NCBI GenBank assembly: GCA_020049895.1
Contig: JAGVLE010000013.1
Span: 1-64,000, forward strand
Reading direction: 5' to 3'
DNA from: Alphaproteobacteria bacterium
GTDB taxonomy: Bacteria; Pseudomonadota; Alphaproteobacteria; UBA9655
Length of the DNA: 64,000 bases
Position numbers and translations under genes: made by a program. The notes beneath the pieces are model-generated. The model was given only the letters and a program-made list of their open reading frames with translations, did no database searches and was not told where the DNA came from. How positions within the stretch are numbered: the stretch's first letter is position 1; every line of letters begins with the position of its first letter. Below are positions 44,750 through 54,867 of the stretch, in pieces.

Positions 44750-45631
44750 ATGAAAATTCGCCAAGGATTAAGTCTTGCGGTATGTGCCGCTATTCTCATG
44801 AGCCAGCCCTGTAAGGCAGCTCCTACCGAAGAGGAACTCGTTCAAGGCGCTGCGAGTGTTAAGAGACTTTCGGATATTTTTGCTGGGGCCCAGGAACTAC
44901 AAGAGTGGTTTTCTGTGGAAGACCTTTCCAAATTGTTCCTACCTTCCAAAGCCCTATGTAAAGACTCGGAAAGTAGTAAACTTTTCAAAAGAAAAGCAAG
45001 AGAGTACAGCAAGTACGAAAAGTACTGGAACGATGCCGATCAAGCAACACTTGCGGACAGCAACGATCTTCAAGAAATGAGCAAGACCCTTAAAAAGGTG
45101 GAATATATATCTCATGTCATGGAGCGTTTTTTGAGAGGGACATTAATTTACAGGCCAAATCCTGACAGTGATGAAGGAAAGGTAGAACTGCCGATCCGCG
45201 ATTTACCCAATCCGTTTGAGGGAGAATTTGATTTGTCAGAATGTGGGGACATGGTGCAACGCCTGAGCATCAATACAGGGTATCGTACAGAGTCTCGTAC
45301 GGAAAAGATTGAGGATAAGTCCGGTAATAAGCTTCAGACATGGATAGTCCCTCACTCTGTCATTAAAAAAGATCTCATAACGACAGCTGCCCATTTTCAG
45401 AGAATGATGAAAGAATGGGACCCGGACATAGCGCCCGTCGGGTTAGTCTGGACCCGGGGGCGCTGGAACAAGAATTTGGAATGGTTTGACTTTTTAACGG
45501 AACAAGATCTTGATGAGCTTGGGAATAATAATTTATTTCAAAAATTGAGTAGGGCAAGATGCTGGGGAAATGTCGCGAACGCAGGGCGCTATGAGGCCGA
45601 AGACATCATGCATTTCAAGTTTCGTTTTTAA
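44750..45631 (+). CDS. Hypothetical secreted protein
   Basis: The ~293-residue protein has a signal peptide (LSLAVCAAILMSQPCKA, cleavage likely after CKA) and a mature part rich in Glu/Lys, with Cys residues at ALCKD, SECGD and ARCWG. The middle looks helical. An internal ELPIRDLPNPFEGEFDL stretch is not recognisable to me. I choose the ATG at 44750 because AGAGG precedes it; the frame extends to 44729. It sits between tRNA-Leu and the nuo genes. No family was recognised. Confidence 0.6.
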   Translation: MKIRQGLSLAVCAAILMSQPCKAAPTEEELVQGAASVKRLSDIFAGAQELQEWFSVEDLSKLFLPSKALCKDSESSKLFKRKAREYSKYEKYWNDADQATLADSNDLQEMSKTLKKVEYISHVMERFLRGTLIYRPNPDSDEGKVELPIRDLPNPFEGEFDLSECGDMVQRLSINTGYRTESRTEKIEDKSGNKLQTWIVPHSVIKKDLITTAAHFQRMMKEWDPDIAPVGLVWTRGRWNKNLEWFDFLTEQDLDELGNNNLFQKLSRARCWGNVANAGRYEAEDIMHFKFRF

Positions 45632-45936
45632 CTTAGACGGAAGAGGCTTATAACGATGCGCCGCAGCGCTCTGAAAGGGGAGACTCTGGCTCCAACTTGA
45701 AAAAAGGCAGGGCATGAAAGTTTGTACACCGTGTGCAAATTCTTCCACCATCAAAAGTCCAACGTGTAGCCAGCACGTCCATTTATCGAGATACCGCTGC
45801 ATCCTCTTGAAAAGACATACCTGGGTGAAGTGGTTTTTGTTCACACAACCTAATCTTGTATACATTTTTCCTATTGTTTTTTCCTCTCCTCTCCCGCAAT
45901 ATTATGATCTATCTTCTCTCAGAGCAGAAAGAGAAC
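45632..45936. other. 305-base gap before nuoJ
   Basis: No gene is convincing. Overlapping short frames on both strands lack support. The region must include the nuoJ promoter. It is not an obvious remnant of nuoI. Confidence 0.4.
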
Positions 45937-46536
45937 ATGATATTTTCTACCTTTTTATTTTATATGCTCTCAGCTGTTCTTTTGAGTTCTGCTATTCTCG
46001 TCGTAACGGCCCGCGACACGGTTCACAGTGTCTTGTTTCTTATCCTCTCTTTTTTAAATGCTGCTGGCCTTTTCATTCTGCTGCGCGCTGAATTTTTAGC
46101 CATGGTCTTGATCATTGTGTACGTAGGGGCAGTGGCTGTTTTGTTTCTTTTTGTTGTTATGATGCTTAGCCACGAGCGCGGATCCCCTTACCACTTTGGG
46201 CGCTCTTATAGACTTATAGGATTTCTTGTTGCAGGAATTCTTGTGACAGAACTGTTGGTAATGGGAGCCACCTGGAAAACATCACCTGAAGCCTTTCAAC
46301 TTATCTTTGCACCTCAAGGGACCAAGACCAACACAGAAGCCTTGGGACATTTATTATACACACACTATGTGCTTGTTTTTCAGCTTGCAGGGCTTGTGCT
46401 TCTTATTGCTATGATGGGAGCCATTATATTAACATTGCGACATCGAGAGGGAGTTTTGAAGCAAAACATTCAAGACCAACTTAATCGCAACGCAAAAGAC
46501 TCTCTTCGCTTGGTAGATTTTCCTCATGCTCGTTAG
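45937..46536 (+). CDS. nuoJ: NADH-quinone oxidoreductase subunit J
   Basis: This membrane subunit of respiratory complex I is ~199 residues from the ATG at 45937, with five membrane helices and the conserved [20 protein letters not shown] block. The frame opens further upstream (45856), but relatives begin at the level of [10 protein letters not shown]. It heads nuoJKLM. nuoK begins inside its last ten bases. Confidence 0.92.
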   Translation: MIFSTFLFYMLSAVLLSSAILVVTARDTVHSVLFLILSFLNAAGLFILLRAEFLAMVLIIVYVGAVAVLFLFVVMMLSHERGSPYHFGRSYRLIGFLVAGILVTELLVMGATWKTSPEAFQLIFAPQGTKTNTEALGHLLYTHYVLVFQLAGLVLLIAMMGAIILTLRHREGVLKQNIQDQLNRNAKDSLRLVDFPHAR

Positions 46537-46834
46537 TCTTGATCATTACCTGTTTGTCGCTGCTCTGCTCTTTACAATAGGAATCGTGGGGATCTTTTTA
46601 AATCGCCGAAATGTCCTTCTTATTTTAATGTCTCTGGAGCTTATTCTCTTAGCTGTGAACATAAATTTCGTGGCCTTTTCTCAATATTTAGGAGACCTTG
46701 TTGGACAAGTCTTCGTCCTCTTCATTTTAACGGTAGCCGCCGCAGAGGCCGCCATTGGCCTGGCCATCTTGGTGATTTATTTTAGAAACCGTGGAAATAT
46801 TATCATAGACGATATTCATATGATGAAGGGATAA
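46526..46834 (+). CDS. nuoK: NADH-quinone oxidoreductase subunit K
   Basis: The 102-residue protein has three membrane helices, with the membrane Glu residues in [10 protein letters not shown] and [11 protein letters not shown] that line the proton route. It overlaps the nuoJ end and precedes nuoL by three bases. Confidence 0.94.
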   Translation: MLVSLDHYLFVAALLFTIGIVGIFLNRRNVLLILMSLELILLAVNINFVAFSQYLGDLVGQVFVLFILTVAAAEAAIGLAILVIYFRNRGNIIIDDIHMMKG

Positions 46835-46837
46835 GGA

Positions 46838-48793
46838 ATGACGACACTTGCACTCCTTACTGTTTTCCTCCCCCTTCTTGGCTTTGTTGTGGGGGCTTTA
46901 ACGTCATCTTTTTGGAGCCAATTGATCACCTCTTCTTTGATGGGAATTGCAACCCTATGCGCAATCATCCTCTTTGCCTCGCTAGGCCTTAGAGAAGAGA
47001 CTCTTTCACTTTCCCTATTCCCGTGGATTCACGTCGAATTTTTAGAGGTAAATTGGGGACTTCAGCTTGATAGTTTAAGCCTTGTCATGATCTCCGTTGT
47101 TACCTTGATTTCCTTCCTTGTTCACGTATATTCCGTTGGATATATGAAGGGAGACCCTGGGATTACTCGCTTTATGGCCTACTTATCTCTTTTTACTTTC
47201 TTTATGCTAAGCCTTGTAACAGCACCTAACTTCCTCCAACTTTTCTTCGGTTGGGAAGGCGTAGGGCTTTGCTCCTATCTCTTGATTGGATACTGGTATG
47301 ATCGAGAGAACGCAAATGCAGCCTCTATAAAAGCTTTTTTGGTGAATAGAGTTGGGGATATAGGGTTTGTTTTAGGAATTTTAACTCTTTTTTGTCTCTT
47401 TGGAACTCTGGATTTTTCAGGCATCTTTGGTCTTGTAGAAGAACACCAAAACGATACCTTTCTTTTCTTGAGCCACCCTTGCCATGGGCTTACCCTTGCT
47501 TGTCTTCTTCTCTTTATAGGCGCCATGGGGAAATCAGCTCAAATTGGCCTCCACACTTGGCTTCCCGATGCGATGGAAGGCCCCACACCTGTGTCTGCCC
47601 TTATTCATGCCGCCACCATGGTAACCGCTGGCGTCTTTTTAGTCGTGCGCATTTCTCCTCTCTTGGAATATGCTCCCTTTGCTCGGGAAGTTATTACCTG
47701 TGTGGGCGCCTTTACTGCCCTTATGGCTGCAACGATTGCGTGTGTTCAAAATGATATTAAACGCATTATCGCCTACTCAACCTGCAGCCAACTCGGGTAC
47801 ATGTTTATGGCTGCTGGGTTGTCTGCTTATGGGGCCTCTCTGTTCCATCTGACAACCCATGCCTTTTTCAAGGCCTTGTTATTTCTAGGGGCGGGGTCCG
47901 TGATTCATGCAATGTCGGATGAGCATAATATCCAAAAAATGGGAGGGATCTGGCGATATATTCCTCTGACCTATGCCTTTATGTGGGTGGGAAGTCTGGC
48001 CCTTGCAGGAATCCCTTTTTTCGCTGGGTTTTACTCCAAAGATATCATTTTAAATGTGAGTTGGGCGTCACCTCTTCCTGTCGCAGGAATTGCTTTTATC
48101 TGTGGAACGAGCGCTGCGCTTTTAACTGCTTTTTATTCGTGGCGCCTGCTGCTCCTTACTTTTCATGGGACACCCAAAGCTAATGATGCCGTCATGGGCC
48201 ATATTCATGAAGCCCCACTTCTTATGCTAATTCCTTTAATGGTCCTGGGCGTAGGTTCTGTGATTTCTGGGTATGCGCTTTATTCTCTCTTTGTGGGAGA
48301 AGGGACTTCCTTTTGGAAAGAGGCCATCTTTGTTTTGCCAGAAGATACCATCATTCCAGCAGCCCACCATGTGAGTCTATGGATAAAAGGGCTCCCTGTT
48401 CTCGTGAGCCTTCTGGGAATAGGGGGGGCATATTGGTTATATATGGTGACGAACAATTGGCCCGAAAAATTATCGACCCTTTTTAGACCCCTTTACATAT
48501 TTCTTTCTCAAAAATGGTATTTTGATGAGCTTTATGCCTATCTTATTGTAAAGCCTTCTCTAAAATTCGGAAAAGTCTTATGGGAGGAAGGAGATCAAAC
48601 CATCATTGATGGGTTTGGCCCCAATAGGTTATCAACCTTCTCCCTCTCAATAAGCAAGCTTATGTCACGACTTCAAACAGGGTATATTTACCATTATGTT
48701 TTTGCCATGGTTTTCGGACTTGTTGTTATGGTCGGATGGTACTTTTGTCAGCCAAGCCTGCTCCTTCAAGAATTAGGTTTATTAGGAAAATAA
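46838..48793 (+). CDS. nuoL: NADH-quinone oxidoreductase subunit L
   Basis: The 651-residue antiporter-like subunit is at the distal end of complex I, with about fourteen or more membrane helices and the conserved Glu in FFGWEGVGLCSYLLIGYWY. Key Lys and His residues are in AMGKSAQIGLHTWLPDAMEGPTPVSALIHAATMV (conserved parts), and there is a long lateral helix near the end. Confidence 0.96.
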   Translation: MTTLALLTVFLPLLGFVVGALTSSFWSQLITSSLMGIATLCAIILFASLGLREETLSLSLFPWIHVEFLEVNWGLQLDSLSLVMISVVTLISFLVHVYSVGYMKGDPGITRFMAYLSLFTFFMLSLVTAPNFLQLFFGWEGVGLCSYLLIGYWYDRENANAASIKAFLVNRVGDIGFVLGILTLFCLFGTLDFSGIFGLVEEHQNDTFLFLSHPCHGLTLACLLLFIGAMGKSAQIGLHTWLPDAMEGPTPVSALIHAATMVTAGVFLVVRISPLLEYAPFAREVITCVGAFTALMAATIACVQNDIKRIIAYSTCSQLGYMFMAAGLSAYGASLFHLTTHAFFKALLFLGAGSVIHAMSDEHNIQKMGGIWRYIPLTYAFMWVGSLALAGIPFFAGFYSKDIILNVSWASPLPVAGIAFICGTSAALLTAFYSWRLLLLTFHGTPKANDAVMGHIHEAPLLMLIPLMVLGVGSVISGYALYSLFVGEGTSFWKEAIFVLPEDTIIPAAHHVSLWIKGLPVLVSLLGIGGAYWLYMVTNNWPEKLSTLFRPLYIFLSQKWYFDELYAYLIVKPSLKFGKVLWEEGDQTIIDGFGPNRLSTFSLSISKLMSRLQTGYIYHYVFAMVFGLVVMVGWYFCQPSLLLQELGLLGK

Positions 48794-48805
48794 GTAGAAA
48801 ACTCG

Positions 48806-50341
48806 ATGATCCCTTCTCTTCCTCTTCTCAGCATCACCATCTTTCTCCCTCTTTTGGGAGCCTTTGCTATTTCTCTAAATTGGGCAACAACAGGGAATAA
48901 TGCCAGGTGGGTAGCCCTCTGGACAACCTTAGGCACTCTCGCAATGGCCCTCATTTTATGGAAAAATTATAATCCGCTTCTTGCCGATTTTCAGTTAGAG
49001 GATAAATGCCAATGGATCCCTCTCTTAACTGCAAGTTATCATGTGGGCCTTGATGGAATTTCGCTCCCCTTTATTCTGCTTTCAGCCTTCTTAATGCCCA
49101 TATGCATTCTAGCAAGTTGGACATCCATTCAGACCCGCGTTTCTGAATATATGATTGCTTTTCTTGTCTTAGAAACCATGCTCCTTGGTCTTTTTTCAGC
49201 TCTTGATTTCTTTCTTTTTTACATCTTTTTTGAAGGGGTCCTTCTCCCCATGTTCTTCATCATTGGCATCTGGGGAGGACCAAGGCGAATTTATGCCACC
49301 TTTAAATTCTTTTTATATACCCTCTTAGGCTCTGTCCTTATGTTGCTTGCTATTATTTATATTTATTATGAGGTAGGAAGCGGAGATATCTCACTCGCTA
49401 TGACGACGCCCTTTGAACCACATGTCCAAACGTGGTTATGGTTAGCCTTTTTTGCGTCTTTTGCTATTAAAATTCCTATGTGGCCCTTCCATACATGGCT
49501 GCCTGACGCCCATGTAGAAGCACCCACTGCAGGGTCAATTGTTCTGGCAGGGATTTTGCTGAAAATGGGAGGATATGGGTTTTTACGATTCTCTCTCCCT
49601 ATTTTCCCAGAGGCTTCGGCTTATTTTACACCTTTCATCTTCGCCCTCAGTAGCATTGCCATTGTCTATGCCTCTTTGATAGCCCTTGTTCAGACCGATA
49701 TGAAAAAGCTTATTGCTTATTCCTCGGTAGCCCATATGGGATTTGTAACTCTTGGAATTTTCAGTGCGGATGCTCAAGGCATTCAAGGGGCTATCATGCA
49801 AATGGTAAGCCACGGTCTTATTTCAACGGCCCTTTTCCTTTGCGTAGGCGTGCTCTATGACCGAACACACACACGCGATATGAGTGAATATGGGGGAATT
49901 GTGCATCGCATGCCTCGCTATGCGGTTGTCTTTATGTTTTTTATTCTTGCCTCTTTAGGGCTTCCTGGCACAAGCGGATTCGTCGGAGAATTTCTAGTCT
50001 TGCTGGGAACCTATCAAGTCAGCACCTATGCGACCCTCTGTGCGTCAACGACGCTTGTATTAGGAGCAGCCTATAGCTTGTGGCTTTATAAGCGTGTGGT
50101 CTTTGGAGCTTTGACGAAACCGGGATTAAAAGCAGTAACAGATCTTAACAGGCGAGAGCTTCTTGTTTTTGTGCCCCTCATTGCCGCCGTCCTCGGGTTA
50201 GGAATTTATCCCACCGCCCTTCTTAGTCTTCTTGATGCTCCTGTGGCTCAATTAATTGATCAATACACAATTGCTGTAGATTCAAATGAAAGCATTGTTG
50301 ATGCTAAGAAATCACTAGAGGTAGCCCTACTAGCCCCTTAA
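48806..50341 (+). CDS. nuoM: NADH-quinone oxidoreductase subunit M
   Basis: The 511-residue antiporter-like subunit carries FYIFFEGVLLPMFFIIGIWGG with its conserved Glu, and KIPMWPFHTWLPDAHVEAPTAGS. It closes the local cluster. nuoN, the usual next gene, is absent; a glycosyltransferase gene on the other strand overlaps its end by 12 bases. Confidence 0.95.
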   Translation: MIPSLPLLSITIFLPLLGAFAISLNWATTGNNARWVALWTTLGTLAMALILWKNYNPLLADFQLEDKCQWIPLLTASYHVGLDGISLPFILLSAFLMPICILASWTSIQTRVSEYMIAFLVLETMLLGLFSALDFFLFYIFFEGVLLPMFFIIGIWGGPRRIYATFKFFLYTLLGSVLMLLAIIYIYYEVGSGDISLAMTTPFEPHVQTWLWLAFFASFAIKIPMWPFHTWLPDAHVEAPTAGSIVLAGILLKMGGYGFLRFSLPIFPEASAYFTPFIFALSSIAIVYASLIALVQTDMKKLIAYSSVAHMGFVTLGIFSADAQGIQGAIMQMVSHGLISTALFLCVGVLYDRTHTRDMSEYGGIVHRMPRYAVVFMFFILASLGLPGTSGFVGEFLVLLGTYQVSTYATLCASTTLVLGAAYSLWLYKRVVFGALTKPGLKAVTDLNRRELLVFVPLIAAVLGLGIYPTALLSLLDAPVAQLIDQYTIAVDSNESIVDAKKSLEVALLAP

Positions 50342-51508
50342 AAGCTCTTTATATACCGCAATTGTCTTTGCCTCCATGAGGTGTTCATCATATTTCTCTT
50401 GAACACGCTTCCGTCCTTTTTTTCCTATTTCGGCAAGAGCTTTTGACGAAAGTCCGAGCGCTTTTTCCAAGACCTGTGCAAGAGCTTGTGCCTTCTCAGG
50501 GGGAAAGGTCCACCCCGTCACTCCTTCCTCCATAACCTCAGGAGCGGCTCCATGAGCGCTCACGATGATAGGTTTTTCCATGGCTTGAGCCTCAGCCACC
50601 ACCCGTCCAAAACCTTCAGGGACACGAGAAGGACACACAATAATATCTGCCAATTTGTAGGCGGCCGAAAGGTCAGGGGCTGGCGGCATCCATTTCACTC
50701 GCTTGCCAAGCCCTAAGGAATCCGCATAGGCTAAGAGGGATTCTCGGTAATCTTCATGCTTATGATCTGAGCCCACAATGATAAGATCCACGTCTTTATC
50801 TTTTAATAGAGAGAGGGCCTCAATGAGTGTTTTGTGGCCTTTACCGCGCGTGATTCGTCCTGGTAAGAGCAAAAGACGTTTGTTTGCTTCTATACCCCAT
50901 AATTTTTGTGTCCTCTCCATACGTTCTTGAGAGACGGTTTGTGGATCATATACCGTTAGGTCAATACCACGTTCTACAAGCCGCAGCTTCTTTGGATCAA
51001 ACCAGCTACACCTCTTATATTTAGAAAGAATATGCTTCTCAATAAAATGAGAAATCGCAATCACACGATCCCCACGCGCCATCACGGAATTGTACCATGT
51101 TTTAAGCTGAGAGCGTGAGTTGTAAGCCGCATGATATGTTGTAACAAAAGGGATGTTTAAAGACCGCGTAGCATAATATGCACTCCAAGCCGGTCCTCGA
51201 GAACGGGCATGCACAATATCAACATTTTCCCTAGCAATCAGCTTTTTGAGCAAAAAAATATTTTTGATCATTTGAAAAGGATTTTTCGTGCGAAGGGGAA
51301 GATCTATATAGTCTACCCCTGGCTTTTGGAGAGTTTTGTTTGGCTGAGCACAGACAATGAGGCTCCGCCATCCGGCCTTGCTAATGGCCTGCGCGATCAT
51401 TCCTGTTCCAATTTCCATCCCTCCTGTCCCCAGGGAAGGAAGTACCTGCAAAATCGTAGGCTTTGAGTGGGGTGGATGAAATGTTGTTTTCGACACTGGT
51501 TTTTCCAA
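50330..51508 (-). CDS. Glycosyltransferase family 4-like
   Basis: The ~392-residue GT-B glycosyltransferase has N-terminal GGMEIGTGMIAQA and a C-terminal nucleotide-sugar domain with ExxxxxxxE in EGFGRVVAEAQAMEKP. It probably adds a sugar in LPS or exopolysaccharide assembly; donor and acceptor are unknown. The start is uncertain. The frame is closed by a TAA just upstream, and TTG at 51508 is the first candidate, with GTG at 51496 next. It is convergent with nuoM. Confidence 0.82.
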   Translation of the reverse strand: MEKPVSKTTFHPPHSKPTILQVLPSLGTGGMEIGTGMIAQAISKAGWRSLIVCAQPNKTLQKPGVDYIDLPLRTKNPFQMIKNIFLLKKLIARENVDIVHARSRGPAWSAYYATRSLNIPFVTTYHAAYNSRSQLKTWYNSVMARGDRVIAISHFIEKHILSKYKRCSWFDPKKLRLVERGIDLTVYDPQTVSQERMERTQKLWGIEANKRLLLLPGRITRGKGHKTLIEALSLLKDKDVDLIIVGSDHKHEDYRESLLAYADSLGLGKRVKWMPPAPDLSAAYKLADIIVCPSRVPEGFGRVVAEAQAMEKPIIVSAHGAAPEVMEEGVTGWTFPPEKAQALAQVLEKALGLSSKALAEIGKKGRKRVQEKYDEHLMEAKTIAVYKELLRG

Positions 51509-51584
51509 AGTATTTTATCTAAGAGATACCATAAAGTGAAACTTTGTTCTTGCCAACGCTTCTCCGTAACGTTTTAGTACCTCT

Positions 51585-52835
51585 ATGATTGCGTTTGATT
51601 TAGACCCAACAAACATTACATTTCCTATCGCTGTTGCTGTATCTGGGGGACCCGATAGCATGGCTCTTTTACTTCTTGCGCAACAGTGGGCTCAACGACA
51701 CAAGGGGTCTGTCGTCGCACTCACTGTAGATCATGGCTTACGGCCAAATTCTGCTCAAGAATCCGAACAGGTCCATGCATGGGCCACGAAGAGAGGGATC
51801 CACCACGAGACCTTAAAGTGGGAAGGTCCCAAACCTTCTTCTCACATTCAAGAAAAAGCTCGGAATGCGCGATATCATTTGCTTTTATCTTGGTGTAAGG
51901 ACAATCAGGTGTCCACCCTTCTTTTAGGACATCATCAGCAAGACCAAGAAGAAACTTTTTGGTTGCGTCTTACGGGGGGCAGTGGCCTTGAAGGGCTGAC
52001 CGGGATGAAAGAAAGCTCTCGTCGAGAAGGCGTTACCCTTTTAAGACCCCTGTTAGGTGTTTGTAAGGAATCTTTAAAGCAAATCCTTAAAGCAGAGGGC
52101 CAAGACTGGATTGAGGATCCCTCTAATCACCATCCTCATTTTTTCAGAGGAAAGCTGCGGGAAGTTTTGCAAAATGAGGGATTGTCTACGTCTCGAGTGA
52201 TTAAAACGATGACAAAACTTCAGGAAGATGCTTGTTTTATTCACGACCAGCTTAAAGAGGCTTTAAAAGAAATTCTTTGTTGCCATCCAGGGGGATATCT
52301 AAGCCTTCAAAAAGAGGCCTTTTTAAACTTACATCCCGCCCTTTCTAAAAGAATACTTTCTTTATGTGTTCAATGGTTTTCTTCGTCTTCTTACTCTCTT
52401 CGTTCGCACCATATTCAAGGGATTCAAGAAAAACTCAAGCACGGTCTTCCTTTTACGGCAGGAACCATTTATTGGTTTCATCAACAGGAACGAATTTATC
52501 TTTCGCGGGAACTCTCTTGTGTACAAAGCCCTCTTAAGGTGGCGGATGTGAAAACTCCCATTCTTTGGGATAACCGTTTTTGGATTGACCCTCAGATTAA
52601 TCTTTGTGTTCCTCCAGATACTTTTGTGTCCCTGTTGGGAGAAGGCCAAAAATCTTTCATTGAGTCCTCAGAGATTCCTCGGCGTCTGTGGCCTTCTCTT
52701 CCTGCTCTCTGGATACAGGAAAAGGTTGTGGCCGTTCCCCATCTCGGCTATAGTTGCCTCAAGAGCCAAAAGGATCTGAAAAAATTTATTTCAACAAACC
52801 CCTTTATTCACGATTCTTTAAGACTTATTATATAA
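51585..52835 (+). CDS. tilS: tRNA(Ile)-lysidine synthase
   Basis: The 416-residue PP-loop ATPase has the P-loop SGGPDSM (residues ~20-26) and [23 protein letters not shown] (conserved core). It changes C34 of tRNA-Ile2 to lysidine so that it reads AUA. The C-terminal domains are present. It precedes ftsH, a standard alphaproteobacterial pairing. Confidence 0.93.
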   Translation: MIAFDLDPTNITFPIAVAVSGGPDSMALLLLAQQWAQRHKGSVVALTVDHGLRPNSAQESEQVHAWATKRGIHHETLKWEGPKPSSHIQEKARNARYHLLLSWCKDNQVSTLLLGHHQQDQEETFWLRLTGGSGLEGLTGMKESSRREGVTLLRPLLGVCKESLKQILKAEGQDWIEDPSNHHPHFFRGKLREVLQNEGLSTSRVIKTMTKLQEDACFIHDQLKEALKEILCCHPGGYLSLQKEAFLNLHPALSKRILSLCVQWFSSSSYSLRSHHIQGIQEKLKHGLPFTAGTIYWFHQQERIYLSRELSCVQSPLKVADVKTPILWDNRFWIDPQINLCVPPDTFVSLLGEGQKSFIESSEIPRRLWPSLPALWIQEKVVAVPHLGYSCLKSQKDLKKFISTNPFIHDSLRLII

Positions 52836-52872
52836 GCTTTGGCTGTCTTCACGCTCTAAGAAATGGTATTCG

Positions 52873-54798
52873 ATGAACCGAAATTTAGCTCTTTGGATTA
52901 TTATTGCCCTCTTTTTAGTGGCTATTTTTAATCTCTTCCAATCTCCTCCTGCTGGAAAGCAGCACGAAGCCATAGATTATTCCACCCTTTTGCAGCATGC
53001 AAAAGCAGGACAGATAAAAGATGTGCTTATTAAAGGAGAAACCGTCTCTGGCCAACTTAAAGATGGCAATTTATTTTCATCCATTGTCCCTCCCCATGAC
53101 ACCCATCTTATTAAACAGCTTTTAGACAGCGGCACGCGCATTAAAGTTGCCCCTGCTGAAGAAGAGATGCCTGGATTCTTGCAAATGATCCTCTCGTGGC
53201 TTCCTATGATTCTATTGATTGGAGTCTGGATTTACTTCATGCGTCAGCTTAATGGTGGCAACAAAGCCATGAGTTTTGGAAAATCAAAAGCACGCCTATT
53301 AGATGATAAAGGAGCTCAAGTTACTTTTCAGGATGTGGCTGGGGTTGAAGAGGCCAAGCAAGAATTAGAAGAAGTCGTTGAATTTCTTCGAGACCCCCAG
53401 AAATTTCAAAAACTGGGTGGAAAAATTCCTAAAGGTGTTCTTCTTGTAGGCCCTCCTGGGACTGGAAAAACCCTTCTCGCGCGGGCTATTGCTGGAGAAG
53501 CGAACGTTCCTTTCTTTACCATTTCGGGATCCGATTTCGTTGAGATGTTTGTCGGTGTCGGAGCAAGCCGTGTCCGAGACTTGTTCGAACAAGGCAAAAA
53601 GAACGCCCCTTGCATTATTTTCATTGATGAAATTGATGCCGTTGGTCGCCACCGCGGTGCAGGCCTTGGCGGCGGCAATGATGAACGTGAGCAAACCCTT
53701 AACCAACTTTTGGTTGAAATGGATGGGTTTGAAGCTAACAATGGGGTTATCCTTATTGCAGCAACCAACCGTCCTGATGTGCTTGACCCCGCCTTGCTAA
53801 GGCCAGGTCGTTTTGACCGACAAGTCGTCGTTCCTAATCCTGATGTAGCGGGCCGAGAAAAGATTCTTTCTGTGCATGTTCGTAAAGTTCCCTTGGCAGC
53901 AGATGTGGATTTAAAAGTTATTGCTAGAGGGACTCCTGGCTTTTCCGGAGCCGATCTTGCGAATCTTGTGAATGAAGCTGCTCTCTTAGCTGCTCGTCGA
54001 AATCGCCGGACTGTTTCCATGGCAGAGCTTGAAGAATCTAAAGATAAAGTCATGATGGGAAGCGAGCGTCGCTCCATGGTCATGAAAGATGAAGAAAAAA
54101 AGTTAACGGCTTACCATGAATCTGGACACGCTGTTGTTGCTTTCCACACACCCGCTTCTGACCCCATCCACAAAGCCACCATTATCCCTCGAGGACGTGC
54201 GTTGGGAATGGTCATGCGTCTTCCAGACGGAGATAGAATCTCTATGTCCCTGGAAAGACTCCAGGCAGATCTTGCTGTCGCTATGGGAGGGCGAATTGCG
54301 GAAGAGATGATTTTTGGGGCTGGAAAAATTACCACAGGGGCTTCTTCAGATATCAGCATGGCCACACAAATTGCGCGCCGCATGGTTACAGAATGGGGAA
54401 TGAGCAAAAAACTTGGGCCTATTACTTATGGAGAAAATTCTCAGGAAGTTTTCCTTGGGCATTCGGTTGCCCAACACAAAAGTATTTCCGAAAGCACAGC
54501 ACAACTTATCGATAATGAAATAAAACGTATTGTGGAAGACGCTTATGATTGCGCAAAAAAGCTTTTAACAACGCACAAAGACGACCTAGAGCTTTTGGCG
54601 CAGACTCTTTTGGAATATGAAACATTGAGTGGAGATGAGATCGAAAGCCTCTTGAAAAAAAGAAAATTTCATCGCGCTAAATCACCCTCGGATTCCAGTA
54701 CGATTCGCGAAACCTCTATTCCCTCAGGCGGAGAAAAATCATCTTCTAAGTCCAAGAAAGTAATCTCAAAAACTTCGCCAACTCCTCAAGCTTCCTAA
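52873..54798 (+). CDS. ftsH: ATP-dependent zinc metalloprotease FtsH
   Basis: The 641-residue inner-membrane AAA+ protease has two N-terminal membrane helices (about 5-23 and 101-123). Walker A GPPGTGKT is at residues 193-200, Walker [10 protein letters not shown] near 248-256, the second region of homology [17 protein letters not shown] follows, and the zinc motif HESGH is at 415-419. It degrades misfolded membrane proteins and regulators such as LpxC or sigma-32. The C-terminal ~50 residues are a Ser/Lys-rich tail. It lies 37 bases after tilS. Confidence 0.97.
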   Translation: MNRNLALWIIIALFLVAIFNLFQSPPAGKQHEAIDYSTLLQHAKAGQIKDVLIKGETVSGQLKDGNLFSSIVPPHDTHLIKQLLDSGTRIKVAPAEEEMPGFLQMILSWLPMILLIGVWIYFMRQLNGGNKAMSFGKSKARLLDDKGAQVTFQDVAGVEEAKQELEEVVEFLRDPQKFQKLGGKIPKGVLLVGPPGTGKTLLARAIAGEANVPFFTISGSDFVEMFVGVGASRVRDLFEQGKKNAPCIIFIDEIDAVGRHRGAGLGGGNDEREQTLNQLLVEMDGFEANNGVILIAATNRPDVLDPALLRPGRFDRQVVVPNPDVAGREKILSVHVRKVPLAADVDLKVIARGTPGFSGADLANLVNEAALLAARRNRRTVSMAELEESKDKVMMGSERRSMVMKDEEKKLTAYHESGHAVVAFHTPASDPIHKATIIPRGRALGMVMRLPDGDRISMSLERLQADLAVAMGGRIAEEMIFGAGKITTGASSDISMATQIARRMVTEWGMSKKLGPITYGENSQEVFLGHSVAQHKSISESTAQLIDNEIKRIVEDAYDCAKKLLTTHKDDLELLAQTLLEYETLSGDEIESLLKKRKFHRAKSPSDSSTIRETSIPSGGEKSSSKSKKVISKTSPTPQAS

Positions 54799-54867
54799 GG
54801 TAGACATCTTATCCTTTATTTTGGTAATATGTCTTTCTCTCAAGAAGGTATGTAAGGTAATCAATCA

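Noticed and set aside
45533-45865. 110-residue minus-strand frame before nuoJ, considered as a decayed transposase
   Set aside because: No catalytic motif, no inverted repeats, and half of it is antisense to the secreted protein gene.
53406-54083. 225-residue minus-strand frame within ftsH
   Set aside because: Antisense of the conserved AAA+ core; its composition (Ser/Arg/Pro-rich) is an artefact of the opposite-strand codons.
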